A stretch of 64,000 nt of DNA from Acheta domesticus. Taxonomy: Eukaryota > Arthropoda > Insecta > Orthoptera > Gryllidae. This document shows positions 10,653-23,589 of this stretch, in pieces (position 1 is the stretch's first letter; each line of letters begins with the position of its first letter). The translations under genes and the position numbers were made by a program. The DNA lies in contig JAHLJT010002630.1 in the NCBI GenBank assembly GCA_031308135.1, positions 100,189,608 to 100,253,607 on the forward strand, given 5' to 3'. Below the pieces are notes generated by a model. That model searched no databases, was not told the DNA's origin, and worked only from the letters and a program-made list of their open reading frames with translations.

Positions 10653-12905
10653 TTATTGAACAAAAATAATCAGATAAAACCTTTTCTTTCTTAAGTGAAT
10701 GTGATGCAAATTTTTATATTTTGACATCTCTTTTATATGATACACATGTTCTTTCGAATCATAATTACGATTATCAATTCTTTCTAAAATATCTTTAAAA
10801 TCATACCAAAGTTTACCTTCAAATTGTGGCCATTTCCAACCAAAGGAACTCTTCAACATTACTTTAACATAAGCTGTTGTTGATTTAACACGCAATACCT
10901 TTCCAGGAAAGAATTCTCCCTCGTACTGTACTATTACATAGTCATTTATTTTTACACTGGGAATTTTGTTTGAACTGGTAGATGAAGATGAAGACAAGTT
11001 GTCTCCTTCCCCTTCAGTTTCCAACATCACATTGACAGAAGAATCAGATGAATCTTCTGAAATGCATCTTTCTTTTATTGTGTTTTATTTGAGCTTTTTT
11101 TGCTTCTTGTTCTCATCTCTTTTCTTTCTTCCTTTTCTTTTTGAGTACTTTCCTTTATCTCCCTTTTCTTAGCATGATACTTCTTCCAGTCATTCGATGT
11201 TGCCACTGATGGTATCTTCTCCTTAAGCCTACTCTTAGGAGTGATTGATTGGCAAGGCCAAAATAAGGCTTTCTTGAATGGCGGGGGATTATTTGATCAC
11301 ATGAATACATGAAGTAATGTTAGGGTCTTCTTGTGAATTACTGCCTAGATGTTGTGGTGAAACTTCGCTTGGTGTAGCATTGGATGTACTAGGGCTAGGT
11401 GTCCTGTTATCCCTATTAACAGTAATGTGATTAGCATTTCTGGGTTCCTTTTCCTGATTATCATCAGCGTTCTTCATAACTGTATCTTCTTTATTGACCA
11501 CCACAAGTAAAATAGGTTTGTATCTTCAACAGCACCTGACCATGTATTTCCTAACTGGGAGAACATTTCGATTTTTTCTGGACCAATTTTCTGCTCAAGG
11601 AATAAAAGGTGAGCAAACCACATCTGAATTAATTACAGAGCTATCATGACCTCGCTCTTTGGACATTCTCGATTCTTTCATAAATTTATTATATTCTATA
11701 ATATCAGGGTTAAATGGATATAGTCCACATGCTTTAAACCCATTTTGCACAGTCGATGGTGTCACAGAATCTTTCATTACTTTATCTAGAAGTGGAGCAA
11801 AATCTTTTCTTTTTTTCCCCCCATTATGCTCCATTCTCCACTGACACACTCCATTTCTCCAAGTACTCTTAAGGGTGAGAAAAACAGACACATCCATTGG
11901 CTGTAAAATATGCGTAGACTGAAGATATAATGCCACCAATATAAAACAGTTTTTGGAGCAGTAATCACTTAGGGTTCCTGTAAGATCGAAATCTATATGA
12001 GGTGTTGGCTCTCCATCGTAACTCATGTAGATTTCGATGATAGAAGCATCGTAAACACCGCACCATTTCCTACCTTTCTGTAAGATGTGAAACATGCCCA
12101 CCAACAAAAAGTAGAACTGGAAATGTTACGTTAGCCTTGGATGGAACACATTACAAACATACTCAAAAAATTTTTCTCCCGTCATCCACCCAGATTCGGA
12201 TCTACCTATTCCTCAGTTTTCAGGCACTGAATTAGAACTAGCCCCACCATAGGCGGGGCTAGTTTACCAGACACATTAGCTGTTACCAAAGTCATAAGAC
12301 ATTCTTTCTCATCGTTATTAGTAAAATTATACACAGTTTTTTCACCTTTCTGAACGAGTACTCTAGTACCCTTAGGGCAAAAGAGAAATGCAGTCTTGTC
12401 TGAATTGAAAATTGATCTTTCAGAATATCCATGTAGTTTTTGTTTTCCAAATACTCCTTAACTTCCCGAAACCATGACCTAATGTTATTTTCTGTGACAG
12501 TCTTCCTGGATTTGCAAAGATTCTGTAAAACTCGTTCTGATATAACCAGATGTCTCTTTAAAAAACTTTCGTACCATTTCCTTCCAGGTCTGTTGCCTGT
12601 GAATGTGTTGGGCCTATTTTCTTCATTAATAATTCTACACTGTCAAATAGTTGAACTTTTGTACACAGCTTTGGCAATCTGAAACACCCATTTCACAAAC
12701 AGTACCTCTTCCTCTAATGTTAAGACTGTTGGTGGACCCATCCTCTTGTTTTCTAGATATTTTCCATTTATCTTACACCAAAGTGAGATTCTAGGCACCC
12801 CAGAAGCTCAAGCAGCTGTAGCAACTGGAGTCCCTCTTCGTACCGTGTCAATAGCATCCTTCATTTGTTGAGGGGTGTACTTTAAAATTTTCTTCTCGTG
12901 CTAAA
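10653..12905 (-). pseudogene. Pogo/Tigger-like (Tc1/mariner superfamily) transposase, decayed
   Basis: Translating the minus strand in mixed frames gives a psq-type helix-turn-helix (TPQQMKDAIDTVRRGTPVAT, then SGVPRISLWCKINGKY, about 12880-12760). Next come a CENPB/Tc5-like second DNA-binding region (RPGRKWYESFLKRH, about 12595), parts of the DDE domain (LPVLLFVGGHVSHLT near 12110; HILQPMDVSVFLTLKSTWR and FKACGLYPFNPDII at 12107-11595), a linker (11504-11289) and a C-terminal domain KINDYVIVQYEGEFFPGKVLRVK (11030-10653). Premature stops and frameshifts occur throughout. The family cuts and pastes at TA. I could not find matching terminal repeats, so element limits are unknown. Confidence 0.8.
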
Positions 12906-12946
12906 TGTGTGTGTGTGTGTGTGCGCGCACACACGTGCGTGTGTGT
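12906..12946. repeat. (TG/CA)n microsatellite
   Basis: An uninterrupted run of GT dinucleotides passes through a GCGCGCACACAC centre into a second GT run. It directly borders the N-terminal end of the pogo-like pseudogene. Confidence 0.9.
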
Positions 12947-14452
12947 AATTTTTTTTAAATATGTAGGAAAAAATAAAATTTTCTTATAACGTTTAAAATT
13001 CCTCCCTACAAGTGTTTTCCGAGCACAGAATGTCGCCCATCAGATCTTAACAAGAATTCTACGAGGCTCAAAGAAACTTCTAACAATACAAAAGTAATTA
13101 TTCTCTAGTTTCATCCAATGTTGTTGACGAGCAGCCAGCACCCAAGTAAATAGTACCATGCAGCCAGTAGTGGATCCCAGGGCAGGGGGATAAGACAATC
13201 ATCTGAAAAATACTTGGTTTTTGATCGAGTTACCCAGCAGGTCTATGAAACACAATTAAGTGTGTGGTTGAAATTACTTCTTGCTTCACATACATTCGCT
13301 CATCCTTCATTCCAATCATACCACCGTGGTCCCCAAGAAACAAACGACAGGGATAGGTCTGAAAATTAATAGCGTAAAGTCGGTGTTAAAGTGCATTGCA
13401 TGATTTTCTAGGAAAGATTATTCCAGTAACATACATCACGAATTCTCATCTGAAATGTTCTCTTTTGATGTATAAATATATTAAAATGTGAGGAAATATG
13501 TAGTAATTGGTAAAATATGTAATTGTACTAAAATATGTAAAATAAAAATGGTTCAAATTCATTCAGAATGTATTGTTAACTCTAAAAAATATTACTGAAT
13601 ACACGTATCTTGCCCCTGTAAATATATGTATTTACATGAAAATCCGTTCTCTATTTATATTATAACAATTCTCCTGGATAAATGATTTAGAAATTCATAC
13701 CCGACAGCCTTAGGAACATTAATAAATGTGTTGCTCCTATGCCTGGCACCTCGTGTTAGCTATTGGTAAAGCTTCACCGATAACATAAAGATTTTTGCTA
13801 GCACCTAAAAATTAATACCTGGAACAATAAATGGTGACTGTAGGATCTAAATATCCAACTTACAAATGTACTGACATCAAGTGTCAACCATACGAACACT
13901 GAATATATTCTCTGTACCAATACTTAAAACACATACTGTGAGATTTCTTAACCTGAACCATATGATAAAAATATGCTTACTCAATACTTTGAATCTTTCT
14001 GAAACACTTAAGCCCAAAATATATTTAAATCAAGATATATTAGCTTGGTTTATAATCTGTGGAAAAAAAGGTGTATGCTTGCCAATTTCTTAAGGAAAAC
14101 CACCAAATATCAATGACCACACACACCACCTGCTTACAACATGGCATACAACTTGAAGAAAAGCATTACTGCGACACACAAACAGAGTGCAGTGTTGCCA
14201 ATGAACAAGAGAATCAGGTAACCGTTCAGAAATTCTATTGTTGCTATTTGCAGTCTTATTTCGACATTCTAAAGCCGAAAGTCAGCTATTGGGACACTGT
14301 TAGCTTTTGGTACACTTACCTTATATATATTTGATTCCATTAGCAAAAACAAATACATACTATCATGCCCCTTTGCTGCCTATGGATTGCCTGTTTAAAT
14401 CTATAAATAAATAAATAAAAATTAAGTGATGCAATGTTAAAAGAAGGGATTT
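12947..14452. other. Gene-free, AT-rich stretch downstream of gene A
   Basis: I see no domain or splice-supported exon here. Short ORFs at 13881-14334 show no recognisable family. Part of this stretch may be the 3' UTR of gene A, but no convincing minus-strand poly-A signal near the stop was identified. Confidence 0.4.
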
Positions 14453-14610
14453 CTACCAGTTCACAAATATGCCTTTTAATGAAAAAGCAAAATAGCACTC
14501 AAAAATTAAATGACAAAGAACGTTGCACATGAAAATTGGTAAGTGCTGTAATAGAAGTTTCTTTAGGTAATCACAGAGCCGAAAACTAAGAATTTTTTGG
14601 GAAAAATTTG

Positions 14611-15140
14611 TTAAATGCTTGCATATAAAGCCTTTCCGCACAAATCGCATGGATACGGGCGTTCTTCCAAGTGTGTGCGCACGTATCTAGTTAGGGAGAT
14701 GGAGTGCTTGAAGGCCTTTCCACATGCTTTGCGTATGTAAGGGCTATTCCTGGTGTGAGTGCGGCTGTGTGCGATGAGGTCGGTTGCTACAGCGAAAGCC
14801 TTTGCGCACACACGGCACTGATAGGGGCGTTCTGCTGTGTGCACGTGCTTGTGTCGGAGGAAGCTGCTAAGGTGAGGGAAAGACTTGCCGCACATATCAC
14901 AACTAAACGGACGCTCTTGTGAGGGCTTATGACTGCCCACGGTGACGGCCTCTCCAGAAGCGGATTGCTGCTTCAAACGCGTGGGGAAAGAGTTGGGCTC
15001 CTGCTTCAAAGGCGCAGGAAAAGAGTTGGACTCCCGTTGCTCTAAAGCCGGGAGAAAAGAGTTGCTCTCCCGTGGTTCCTGCCATCGTCCTCTTCGGCGC
15101 TGTCTCGTCTGCTCTTCATCCGTTGTGATGTACTCTGGGC
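14611..15140 (-). CDS. Gene A exon 5: C2H2 zinc-finger terminal exon, degenerate C-terminus
   Basis: The exon opens after TGCTGTGCAG and encodes PEYITTDEEQTRQRRRGRWQ, three copies of an E-S/P-N-S-F-P-x-L-x-Q repeat, then fingers. Finger 1 (FSCDMCGKSF..HKHVH) and finger 2 (YQCRVCAKAF..HSRTH) are complete. Finger 3 lacks its first Cys (YIRKACGKAF) and its first His (Tyr instead). Finger 4 starts YPCDLCGKA and is cut by a stop at 14611-14613. This contrasts with eight fingers in gene B and suggests decay or loss of the finger array. Confidence 0.8.
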
Positions 15141-18100
15141 CTGCACAGCAAACACATGTGACTTACTAACTTGTCTCCCGTCACTAATCTATTGCGATTA
15201 TGTGAAACTAACTCAACAACACAAGATGGGTGAGAGATAGTGACATTTATAGCAATGATAAATAAGTTAACACTTTCTGGACTACACCTAAGAGCTGCTC
15301 AGACAAGCACGCCACGCTGGGTCGAAACTCGAGCACCACTCATTTTCATGTTTCAATGCACTTGCAAATAAATCTGGGAGGTTTGGCTGAGCACCACTCA
15401 TTTTTAGTCGGGAGGTAGCATTTCAAGTACTTAGAAAAACTCCACCACGTCACAGCACCTAGCATGAGACGTTTACTTACATTTTATATTTGCTGTAATA
15501 GCTGACAGCTGCAGTTGAAGATGGCGGACCTGAATTGGCCAAATTTTACAGCCTAAACATAGTCAAGTCCCAAAATATGTATATTTGTGAATACTTTTTG
15601 TATTTTATTTCTAACTTGTGTACATTAATCGACGAATTGTCTGTATATTGTGATAACTAAAATAAATATATTTTTATATAACTGTTGATGTCAATAATAT
15701 AATGAAAATATAACATGTTTCTGTGTAATAATTATGGTTATATAAGAGCTTATGCAATTTTGAGTTTTCTCTTGGGTGGAGGGAAAAAAAGAAAGAAAGA
15801 AAGAAAACCTTTTCAAGCAGAATTTCAAAAATTGTAGAAACACGATGCCCATTGATGAAATATGTCACGGTAAAGAGGAAATGTTACTTACAATAACATT
15901 TGAGAAACATTATACAAATTGCAGAGCTTTGACTTAGATCAGTCTCAACAGGGGTTTATTCAGTTTGGAAAAAATTGTACTCTTAGTTTAGACACTAGTG
16001 TTGATCAGATACATCAGATGGCCGGAGAGGCGTTTTGAAAATAACACTTTCTTGATATTGGGCAAAATATGTATTTCCGTTGAAATCTCGAAATAGATTT
16101 TCCGCAGCATTACATAACTTTCTATATACTACCAATATTTGTACCCATATATACGTACGTCCCAGGTACTTTCTTCGCTGCATCATACAATACGTCGCAA
16201 TAGACTTAACGATGGTGAAAAACAGTGTAAGACACACAACAAAAACAAGGCTTTTCTAACTCTCAGTTTGAATGCGACCGTCGGCCTAATGGAAATTAAG
16301 TTTCAACATTGAAACTTGGAGAAAAAAGCCTTTCCTCTAGCCTTCAAACGTAGCATATTATAAAGGGACGCAAAAGGAACACCTGCCATTATGAAATCTT
16401 TTAAGCAACTGTTAATTCTGTTGACACAATTATAAAACGTTTAAAAAATATTATTACCACTCACCTGGAAAACTAAAACCACCCTCCAGTTTTATTGAAG
16501 AAACAAAAACACTATCACAGCTTGGTGCAAGTGGATCCTACAACAAAAGATGGTTATAAAAACGCTGACAACAAAGGAAAATGTCAAACAGGAAAGGTTT
16601 TATACTTCGGTTTGAGACTCTTTTGAATCTGAACACTGATGAATACTCAGCTATTTCCTATAGCTGACTATAATTCATTGGTGTAAATTCAGTATTTTAA
16701 GAAAACAGAGAGAAGTTCCTTGTAATTCAAAGCATATTCTTATCCATTGTCATTAGAATTTTCCAAATGAATTACATTTTATTAGATTTTTTGTCCAGAT
16801 TTTATTGAAGTCTGTCATATACATATTAAAAACCAAAATATTAATAAGAAACATATATAGTGTTTATTGTGTATGTGGCCGTATTTGGTAACAGGTAGGT
16901 CAATTCATGCGTCAAAAAAAATTTGTTCTCCTATGAGATCCTCTTTTCCTGGAGCAAAAGACGAAACATGAAAATACGTGAATTGCGGGAACTGGCGCGC
17001 GCAGAATAGAGCTTGGCTCTGCTATCGTGTCTGGCATTAGGGAGTTTTTGCACCCTTGAACGTGAAGCACTATCGATCTTCTGCACATGCGCAGATGCAC
17101 TAAAGTGATGCGAACCTTGCACTGCGCATGAGCAGGAGACAGATAGTACTTAACGTTCGAAGTGCAAAAACTCCCTATTATAGGCCGAGACTCACCTCGC
17201 CTGCCAGCCAGTCGTCCAACTGCAGTGCACTCACTGATCACCCACGTGGTTTATAACATGAATGAATAACAGCGAGTCTTGGAAATGTACATGAAAAAAT
17301 CCTGTATCATAATTGGAAAAATTCCAAAAACTCTGTGCTTCAGAGGCCAAAACGGTAACTCAATTACATATTGCTGATATTATATGATGCAGAATTTACA
17401 ACGCTGAGTGTACAACAACGTCTCGACTCTTGGAAATACACTAACATTCCTCTGACATGTTGCATAATAATTGGAAAAATGGCAAAAGCACTTGCCAAAA
17501 GAGTCTTGGCGTCTAAAGCCAATATGGTAAATCAATTACTTAACTGATTAAGTTACTTTATTTCACCATGGCCAAGCTGTAACACATATGCGGGGGATCT
17601 AACCTCACAAAAGTCCAACCTTGTTATGACCACCACTTTATAGACATATTAATAAAATAGTTTAACTTGCGTCATATCTCTCAATTACAAGTTTGCATTT
17701 TAATGACTTAAAACACCGCCAAAAATGATCAATAAAATGCTCTTAGAATGTTTTAAAAATGCACTTAAAGCAAAGAAAAATGTAAAAAATGTGATCAAAA
17801 TCAGTTCAGATGAACAACTCAAGTTGTTGGATACATTTCTAATGTAATAGAGGCTTCTTCTATTCGTTCAAGTGAACTTGGCTTTCAAACATTTAGTTTG
17901 GATCATTATTTACCAGAAAATCCGTCTTTAGTTATCCCGCAATCGACTGAACCATTAATGGCACTGCCAGATGTCACAGGAACCTCAGATTACAAACTCA
18001 TAATGGCATACAATTTCTGAGCGAAGAAATCGAATAGGCTACCAGATATATGTATCCAGGAATTCTGTGGAGAACATTTGTTGCATCTCATAAATATTAT

Positions 18101-21100
18101 TTGAAGCAAGTACCATTAAAATGATATTAACATCAATGAAATCTGCAAAAACTACATTAAAAACTAGGAAGAATGTAAAAAATGACGTATTAGCCTAAAT
18201 CGACAAACAATGCAAAAAAATGACATGAAAATGGGTCATTTCCTTCTGTCATAACATAAAATGAATTTCTATACTAAAAGGCATTTTCTAAAGTAAAAAA
18301 AAAGTAGACATTTCATTGAAATCTGCCCCCTGAATATAACATTCGACACTGATTATAAGCAGAACCAATAGAAATCCCTTTCTTTATTTAGTAGTAGTTA
18401 TTCTTACCGTCTCTTCCTTAAAAGAAACTCCCTCCTGCTTCTCAATCGGCTCAATGAACACAGCAAGAGGAGGTTCCAACTCCTCCTGCACAACCAAAGC
18501 AAAAGTATGAAAAACCACACAAAAACAATATCAGTTTTCAACAGTTAACACAGTTTAAATTTGGAACAAATAGAGGGCAATGGTAGTTAATTCAACACTT
18601 CTCCTTTCGCGATATTGGAGCAACAATGGCAGTACTTCTTAGTATCACTCCCATATTACTTAAACCCAAATGCTTTACAGGATGATTCCACAACCCTCAT
18701 GATGGCAGTCAGATGACTGATTTCCCCAACCAGGTATCTCCCCCCTAGCATACCAAGAAGGAACAAGCTTGAATCCTGGACTGGACTGAACTCTCGAGAT
18801 GTATGGTAGTTCAAAGCAAGAGTGTTTACATACAAGAGTTTTCAACTAATTATTGGGATATTTTGTCGATTACTCTTGTTTGTTGATTTGCAGTTGTTTC
18901 TTTTTCAACTTTCTATGGAAAAATTGATGGATTGTAATTTTCCAATCAAGGAACGTTAGATTTCTGGGTCAACAAATGTAGTCTGTAGATTGCTGTGTAT
19001 AATGTCTGATTACAGAAAAGAGAATAAATTAAAATTTTGAAATATGTAATCTTAACACTACACAAAATTCAAATAATTTTTTTATTATGTGTAATTACTT
19101 AATACGAATGTCATTATTTTTTAAATATTTTTGTACACCTCGTATAATACTTAGAGGTGTTTCCTGCTTCCTCACCCGCTATTTTTTTTAAATGTATTTG
19201 TAATGTGAATAATTTTAAATTAAAGTTAGCATAATATAGATTAACACCATCAAACAATTGCACAGTTAATATGTATAATGAACAACATGAACTCAATCAT
19301 CAATAAAATTAAAATGAGAAAAATCAAACTGAACTATTTTTTGGATTATTGAAAAATTATTTTTGAAATTCTTAAAACATAAGTTAGAGAAGTTATCATT
19401 CAGACCACATACCAGAAATTTTAAACTAAAACAAACACCAGTACCCAGTACTTTAAGTAAAATAAACTACATAATTAACGCTTATCACTTCCTCTTTTTC
19501 ATAAAATGGTTTGTTTGATCTTAAAGGTTTGATTTTAACACTGTAAGGAGAGAAAAAACAAAAAAGCTAAGTAATGTAGAAACTGTACATCATTAGTCAC
19601 TCGTCACAGAATGGATTTAATCCTAACACAACTGAATTCCCTTCCACACATATGGCATCTAAATTACTGGAATCAAATGGGGCTCTTGATATTTATGGCA
19701 GTGTGAGAAAAAGTTGAAAACTTATTTTGAGTCAAGCATTCAGGAAGTGGAAGGTAAAAAAATGACAAGACGACAAAAATGTTCTCACACTTTTAGAATA
19801 AAGTCTGTACATAATTGCAAAATAACAAAGTCTGAATTCATTTATGGGTCATCAATTGAAATTCAACCTGTTCTCAGTAAAAAAATAGTCTCTCGACCAT
19901 CAGGGACGTTTTCCAAGCATGATTCTATATACAAGATTGATATCAATAACTTAAAAATAATTAACATACAGGGTGTCTGCACTAAAACTTTTGACACCAT
20001 CATTCGTTGAAGTAATAAATATTCACAGCATTTTAAAATTTTCAAGTGAAAATGTCATCTTTCCACCTCAGCTGAAATGTCTTTTATAAACATCTGAGCA
20101 GTGTTTTATTTTTTTAATGGTTTTCCCATATCTTAGAGAAAAGGAAAATAAAGTAACACAAATTTAATTTAGAAGATTACTTAATTACTCTTTTACATTC
20201 AGTAACACTAACACAGTATGTAATACATGACACTAACAGAATAGTTGCCTTTTCACATGGGTACAGTTAAAAAACTATCAAAAGTATTTAAAAATAATTC
20301 AACCTGGAATAAATACTCACTTCATCTGCATTTTCTTGCTTTACTGAGTGCAGTCCTGGAATGGGCTGTTTATTATCACCCCCCTAGAAACAAGTGCAAG
20401 GTATATTAAAAAAAAATCTGTCAACAGAAAAGTGCTCAAAAACATATACAACGTTGTTGAAAAGGCTAATAAAATCAAGATTATTAATTAATTAACAAGG
20501 CAATTAAAAATACTTTTTATTCAAAATTGACACATCAATACTATATTCCACTAATTGTCTCCTATATTATTTCAGTAGTAAAAATACTTTTTGCAGCTCT
20601 CACATGCAGCCAACCTTTATAAATGAGGTCTCTAAAGAAAGGGAATGTCAATTGTCAAATGACAAATTACACTTTGACTTTAAAAATAGGATTTGTTGGA
20701 GAAAAAAAACAACAAAAAAACATGCCTCTAAATATTCATATAAAACGCAAACCTTGGCAGCATTGTTAAAATAGTTATATAGTTAAATAATTCCTAAATG
20801 AAGCATTGTAGGGCCTTAAAACCTGGAATTTCTGAGGCCAAAGGCCTCAAACAAATGTTCCTCATGCTGTAAACTATAAAGAAAGAGCTTTTTGGATATT
20901 CTCTTACATTTTTGCTAGTCCAGCACTTCTCGATTCTACCTCACCTGTTTTGAGGCAAGCAGAATCTGCAACTATATGTAAAATTAAATTAATTACTGAT
21001 ATTTTAGGTGACCGAATTGCACAGGTGGATCTCTCAGTTTGGTAATCAAGTTAAATAATATTCCCAAGAGAAAGGTTGTACTTGCCTGCCAATCCTGTTT

Positions 21101-23061
21101 TCCCACAAGCTTTCTCAAGAGTAACTAGTAGTGCTAAACAGCACATACTTTCTCACCCTTAGTAACAGTTATGTAATACTATTTATACCGCATTTCTCTC
21201 TCTTTAACACCTGTCATCAGTTTGTAAAACATTACAAATTGTAGAATATAGGGTGCAGGCTCCTTGGTCTGTGGTCAGCAGACTCAAAAGGCCTTCCATG
21301 ACAAAACTCATACATGAAAGACAAGAGGCAAACAACCATGCTCACAGTGGAACTCAAACTCATGACGCTTTAGACCAAGGCCCTAGGTTGGCATATGATC
21401 TAACCACCTCAGCCATCCAGGTCGGCAAAAATTATAACTGCATTTCATATAGCTAAATCCAAGGTTGCCAAATGTTCACTATTTCTGTTTCTTATTCACT
21501 AATTAAAAAATTAAAATAGTGAACATACAGAAAGATCTTATCCAATGAAGAATTGTATGAATGAACTAGTGTTAGCAGAGCTTTTAGAGTTTATTATGAC
21601 AAGGTTTTAATCTCGATCAGGGCCGACGTGTCTCTGATGGCAATCCTACCTATTGCGCAGAGCTATGAGCACAGACTGAGAGTCCGCACTCATCTATTTT
21701 TGCCTCTCATTATTAGTTATCGTGAGGTTTTGAGTTACGGCTTTCTGCATCTTCCTCAGCCATGGTGACTCATCGATAGGTGTCGAAAAAACCTTTCTCA
21801 ATTATGCAGACCTTGCCTACAGCGGAATATTTAGCGATGTGGAGCGTCATGAAATACACAATAATTCATGCACACAAAGCACACACAATGATGTATTCAC
21901 TGGTTCACAACTACCTCACAACTAGCACAGTTCTGATGAATGTGGGGTGCTCTGGATCACGTTTGTACATTGTCTATGCAGCTTATGTCTGAACCTGCAC
22001 AACAGTAGCAATGTGTCCATTTGAGTTAGCTCATTCGGTTCCATCATATTTACAACGCTCGAGGAGATTTTACTGGACAGCAGATGAAAAACGTTTACAA
22101 ATATTAAAAAAAAATTAAAATAACAAATAAATTGTGGGTGATGGAGAAATTCCAAATACGTATTTGAAAAACAGATAAAAAATTGCATTAAGTAAACCTA
22201 TTAGTACTCGTGAGACAAAAATCATGTTGACCAGCGTTATGAATTAAATTATAAAGTTACCAACTCAACAAAGAAATCTACATTGCGGAATACAATTAAC
22301 AATGGGAAAACTCACAAAAACATACACCTACTACACAAAGGCATCATTCTTGATAACACTTCTTATATTTGTAGGACCTATAACTGTCATTTCTTAAATT
22401 TAAAGCAGGGTACTTCAAGCAGTAATGCTAGTAGCCCCTTATCTTCTGGAACTACAAAATCTATGTTGCTTCACCTCACGAATGCTACTGAATTCATTGA
22501 TAAATTCCTTTAAAAATAGTTGCTTGTCTGGAACTGATGAAATAACTTCAGTCATTCTTAAAAAATGTAAGCATGTTATTCTGAAATAATGGTTTATTTC
22601 ATAAATTTATCTCTATCTATATTCACTTCCCTAGAGTCAATAAAAATTAGTATTGTGAGACCACTTACTATGAATAACAATACTCAAGAATACAATACTC
22701 TTCACACCTGTGGATCCATTCGCTGGGTAGGAACAATTTTTGTGAAATTGCTCAGTAAGCCATGAAATTCTGAAGGAACTGCACCGGAAACTAACTCCAA
22801 TTTACTTTTGGGCCATTCCTTCCATTCCCCAGATGCATCCATGTACTTTTCAATTCGTAAAATATCACTTTCATGAAAATGTTTGATGCACACAACAGAT
22901 GAGATCGAAGGCTGCCAATTAGCACGTTGAATATTTGTTATCCACTGTGTCTTTAACTCGGGTGTTGATGGAAACCTGAACACAGAGACATATCCTTCCT
23001 GTTGATATGATGAAGAATAATTACTTGAACATTTTGGGACACAGCACTTACTAGGAGCCAT
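14611..23061 (-). CDS. Gene A: THAP-domain / C2H2 zinc-finger fusion protein (5 coding exons)
   Basis: Exons on the minus strand are 23061-22708, 20383-20321, 18485-18408, 16537-16465 and 15140-14611. All internal borders are AG..GT. The first three junctions are phase 0; exon 4 ends with one base of a Gly codon and exon 5 starts with the other two. The predicted product is about 365 residues: THAP domain (1-99), acidic linker with SVKQENADE and IEPIEKQEGVSFKEE motifs, a short N-S-F-P repeat, then two good C2H2 fingers and two damaged ones. THAP and C2H2 domains bind DNA, so a nuclear DNA-binding role is inferred; no target is known. A splice-acceptor-like TATATACAG directly precedes the ATG, so a 5' UTR exon probably lies upstream. 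The paralogue is gene B. Confidence 0.75.
15145..16460. other. Gene A intron 4
   Basis: Non-coding AT-rich sequence with a GAAA repeat run near 15785-15805. A 22-bp text AGAAAGTTATGTAATGCTGCGG appears here on the minus strand (about 16110) and also on the plus strand near 41040, suggesting a small dispersed repeat. I see no further exon. Confidence 0.4.
16465..16537 (-). CDS. Gene A exon 4: DPLAP linker exon
   Basis: A 73-bp exon follows TTGTTGTAG and ends CCAG before GTGAGTGG. It encodes DPLAPSCDSVFVSSIKLEGG and then FSFP plus one base of a Gly codon. The phase fits exon 5 exactly. The gene B counterpart is 38802-38874. Confidence 0.75.
17040..17175. mobile_element. Short TA-flanked MITE with long inverted arms
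   Basis: Ends are GGGAGTTTTTGCAC and GTGCAAAAACTCCC, flanked by TA at 17038-17039 and 17176-17177. The arms continue imperfectly almost to the centre, which holds CATGCGCA motifs. TA duplication suggests a Tc1/mariner-type origin. It lies in an intron of gene A. Confidence 0.65.
17270..17560. repeat. Diverged tandem duplication
   Basis: Two blocks of about 170 bp share the order TCTTGGAAAT, CATAATTGGAAAAAT and GCCAAAA..GGTAA. They are clearly related but differ at many positions. Confidence 0.45.
18408..18485 (-). CDS. Gene A exon 3: acidic linker exon
   Basis: A 78-bp phase-0 exon after TTGTGCAG and before GTAAGA encodes EELEPPLAVFIEPIEK and then QEGVSFKEET. It is nearly identical to the gene B exon at 40306-40380, and the flanking intron sequence is also alignable. 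Confidence 0.75.
18500..20300. other. Gene A intron 2, no gene seen
   Basis: AT-rich sequence. A 98-codon plus-strand ORF at 19714-20010 has no recognisable domain, and I do not regard it as a gene. The part next to exon 3 (to about 18700) aligns with the gene B intron near 40400-40600. Confidence 0.4.
20321..20383 (-). CDS. Gene A exon 2: linker exon with SVKQENADE
   Basis: A 63-bp exon, phase 0 on both sides, sits between CTAG and GTGAGT and encodes 21 residues ending LHSVKQENADE. It is supported by two closely similar exons at 42752-42808 and 47906-47965 in gene B, with conserved flanking splice sites. Confidence 0.75.
20400..22700. other. Gene A intron 1
   Basis: The stretch next to exon 2 resembles gene B at 42820-42900. 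Apart from the SINE at about 21250-21425 I see only AT-rich sequence without a supported gene. Confidence 0.4.
21246..21425 (-). repeat. tRNA-derived SINE
   Basis: Read on the minus strand, the head is GGATGGCTGAGGTGGTTAGA (box A-like, about 21418-21399) followed about 45 bp later by GAGTTTGAGTTCC (box B-like). This internal RNA polymerase III promoter layout is that of a tRNA-derived short interspersed element. A non-tRNA body follows to about 21246. No clear target duplication or tail was identified. It is not a functional tRNA because the cloverleaf cannot be completed. Confidence 0.6.
22708..23061 (-). CDS. Gene A exon 1: THAP domain
   Basis: The 118 codons start MAPSKCCVPKC. The C2CH zinc-binding set is Cys7 (or Cys6), Cys11, Cys58 and His61 (VVCIKHF). 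Other THAP landmarks are FRFP at 28-31, Trp40, Pro51, Phe62 and the closing AVPSEF near residue 99. I chose the ATG at 23061 rather than the upstream in-frame Met at 23085 because THAP proteins begin a few residues before the first Cys and because TATATACAG before it looks like a splice acceptor. It ends in CAG followed by GTGTGA. THAP domains also occur in P-element transposases, but here the domain is joined to zinc-finger exons. Confidence 0.85.
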
Positions 23062-23589
23062 CTGTATATAAAGATATGTAATCATTCATATAAAATTAGC
23101 TATCAAAATAAAAGTTCGGTTCAAATAACTGGAAAATTTTAGAAAAAAACAAGAACAAATTTCTCTGTTTCTGATTAGTTTGCACTAGCCTGTTTATTTC
23201 TCAAAAAATAGAACTAATCCATATCAGCATTCTACTTTCACCAAAAATTTATCTAAACAAACAAAAAATTCAAATGAAATTGTATTTGTCTAATACAACT
23301 TCACTTATTTCCAACTGACACGCCTATCTCAAAACTCCTACAACAGATTGAAAAAAAGTTATTTACACATGTGAAGATGAGGTTACACACGATGTAACAC
23401 ACAACGTAAATACAAGATTTTCTAACTTGTGAATGCCTACCTCGAAAAATGCAATTTGGATAATATATACAACGTAACTGCAAAATTCTTCGTGAAAAAT
23501 CATAAAAACGTACACGCTTAAAACAAAACAAACTGGACCAGAACTGCACAAAAACCACCACGTACACAGCGAAACAAAATTGAAGTGGT

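Noticed and set aside
16912..17241. A 109-codon minus-strand ORF
   Set aside because: It spans the TA-flanked MITE at 17040-17175; coding appearance is accidental.
19714..20010. A 98-codon ORF in gene A intron 2
   Set aside because: No domain, no splice-site support, antisense to the gene and in AT-rich sequence.
21246..21425. Functional tRNA gene
   Set aside because: Box A- and B-like text is present but the cloverleaf and anticodon stem cannot be completed; a SINE fits better.
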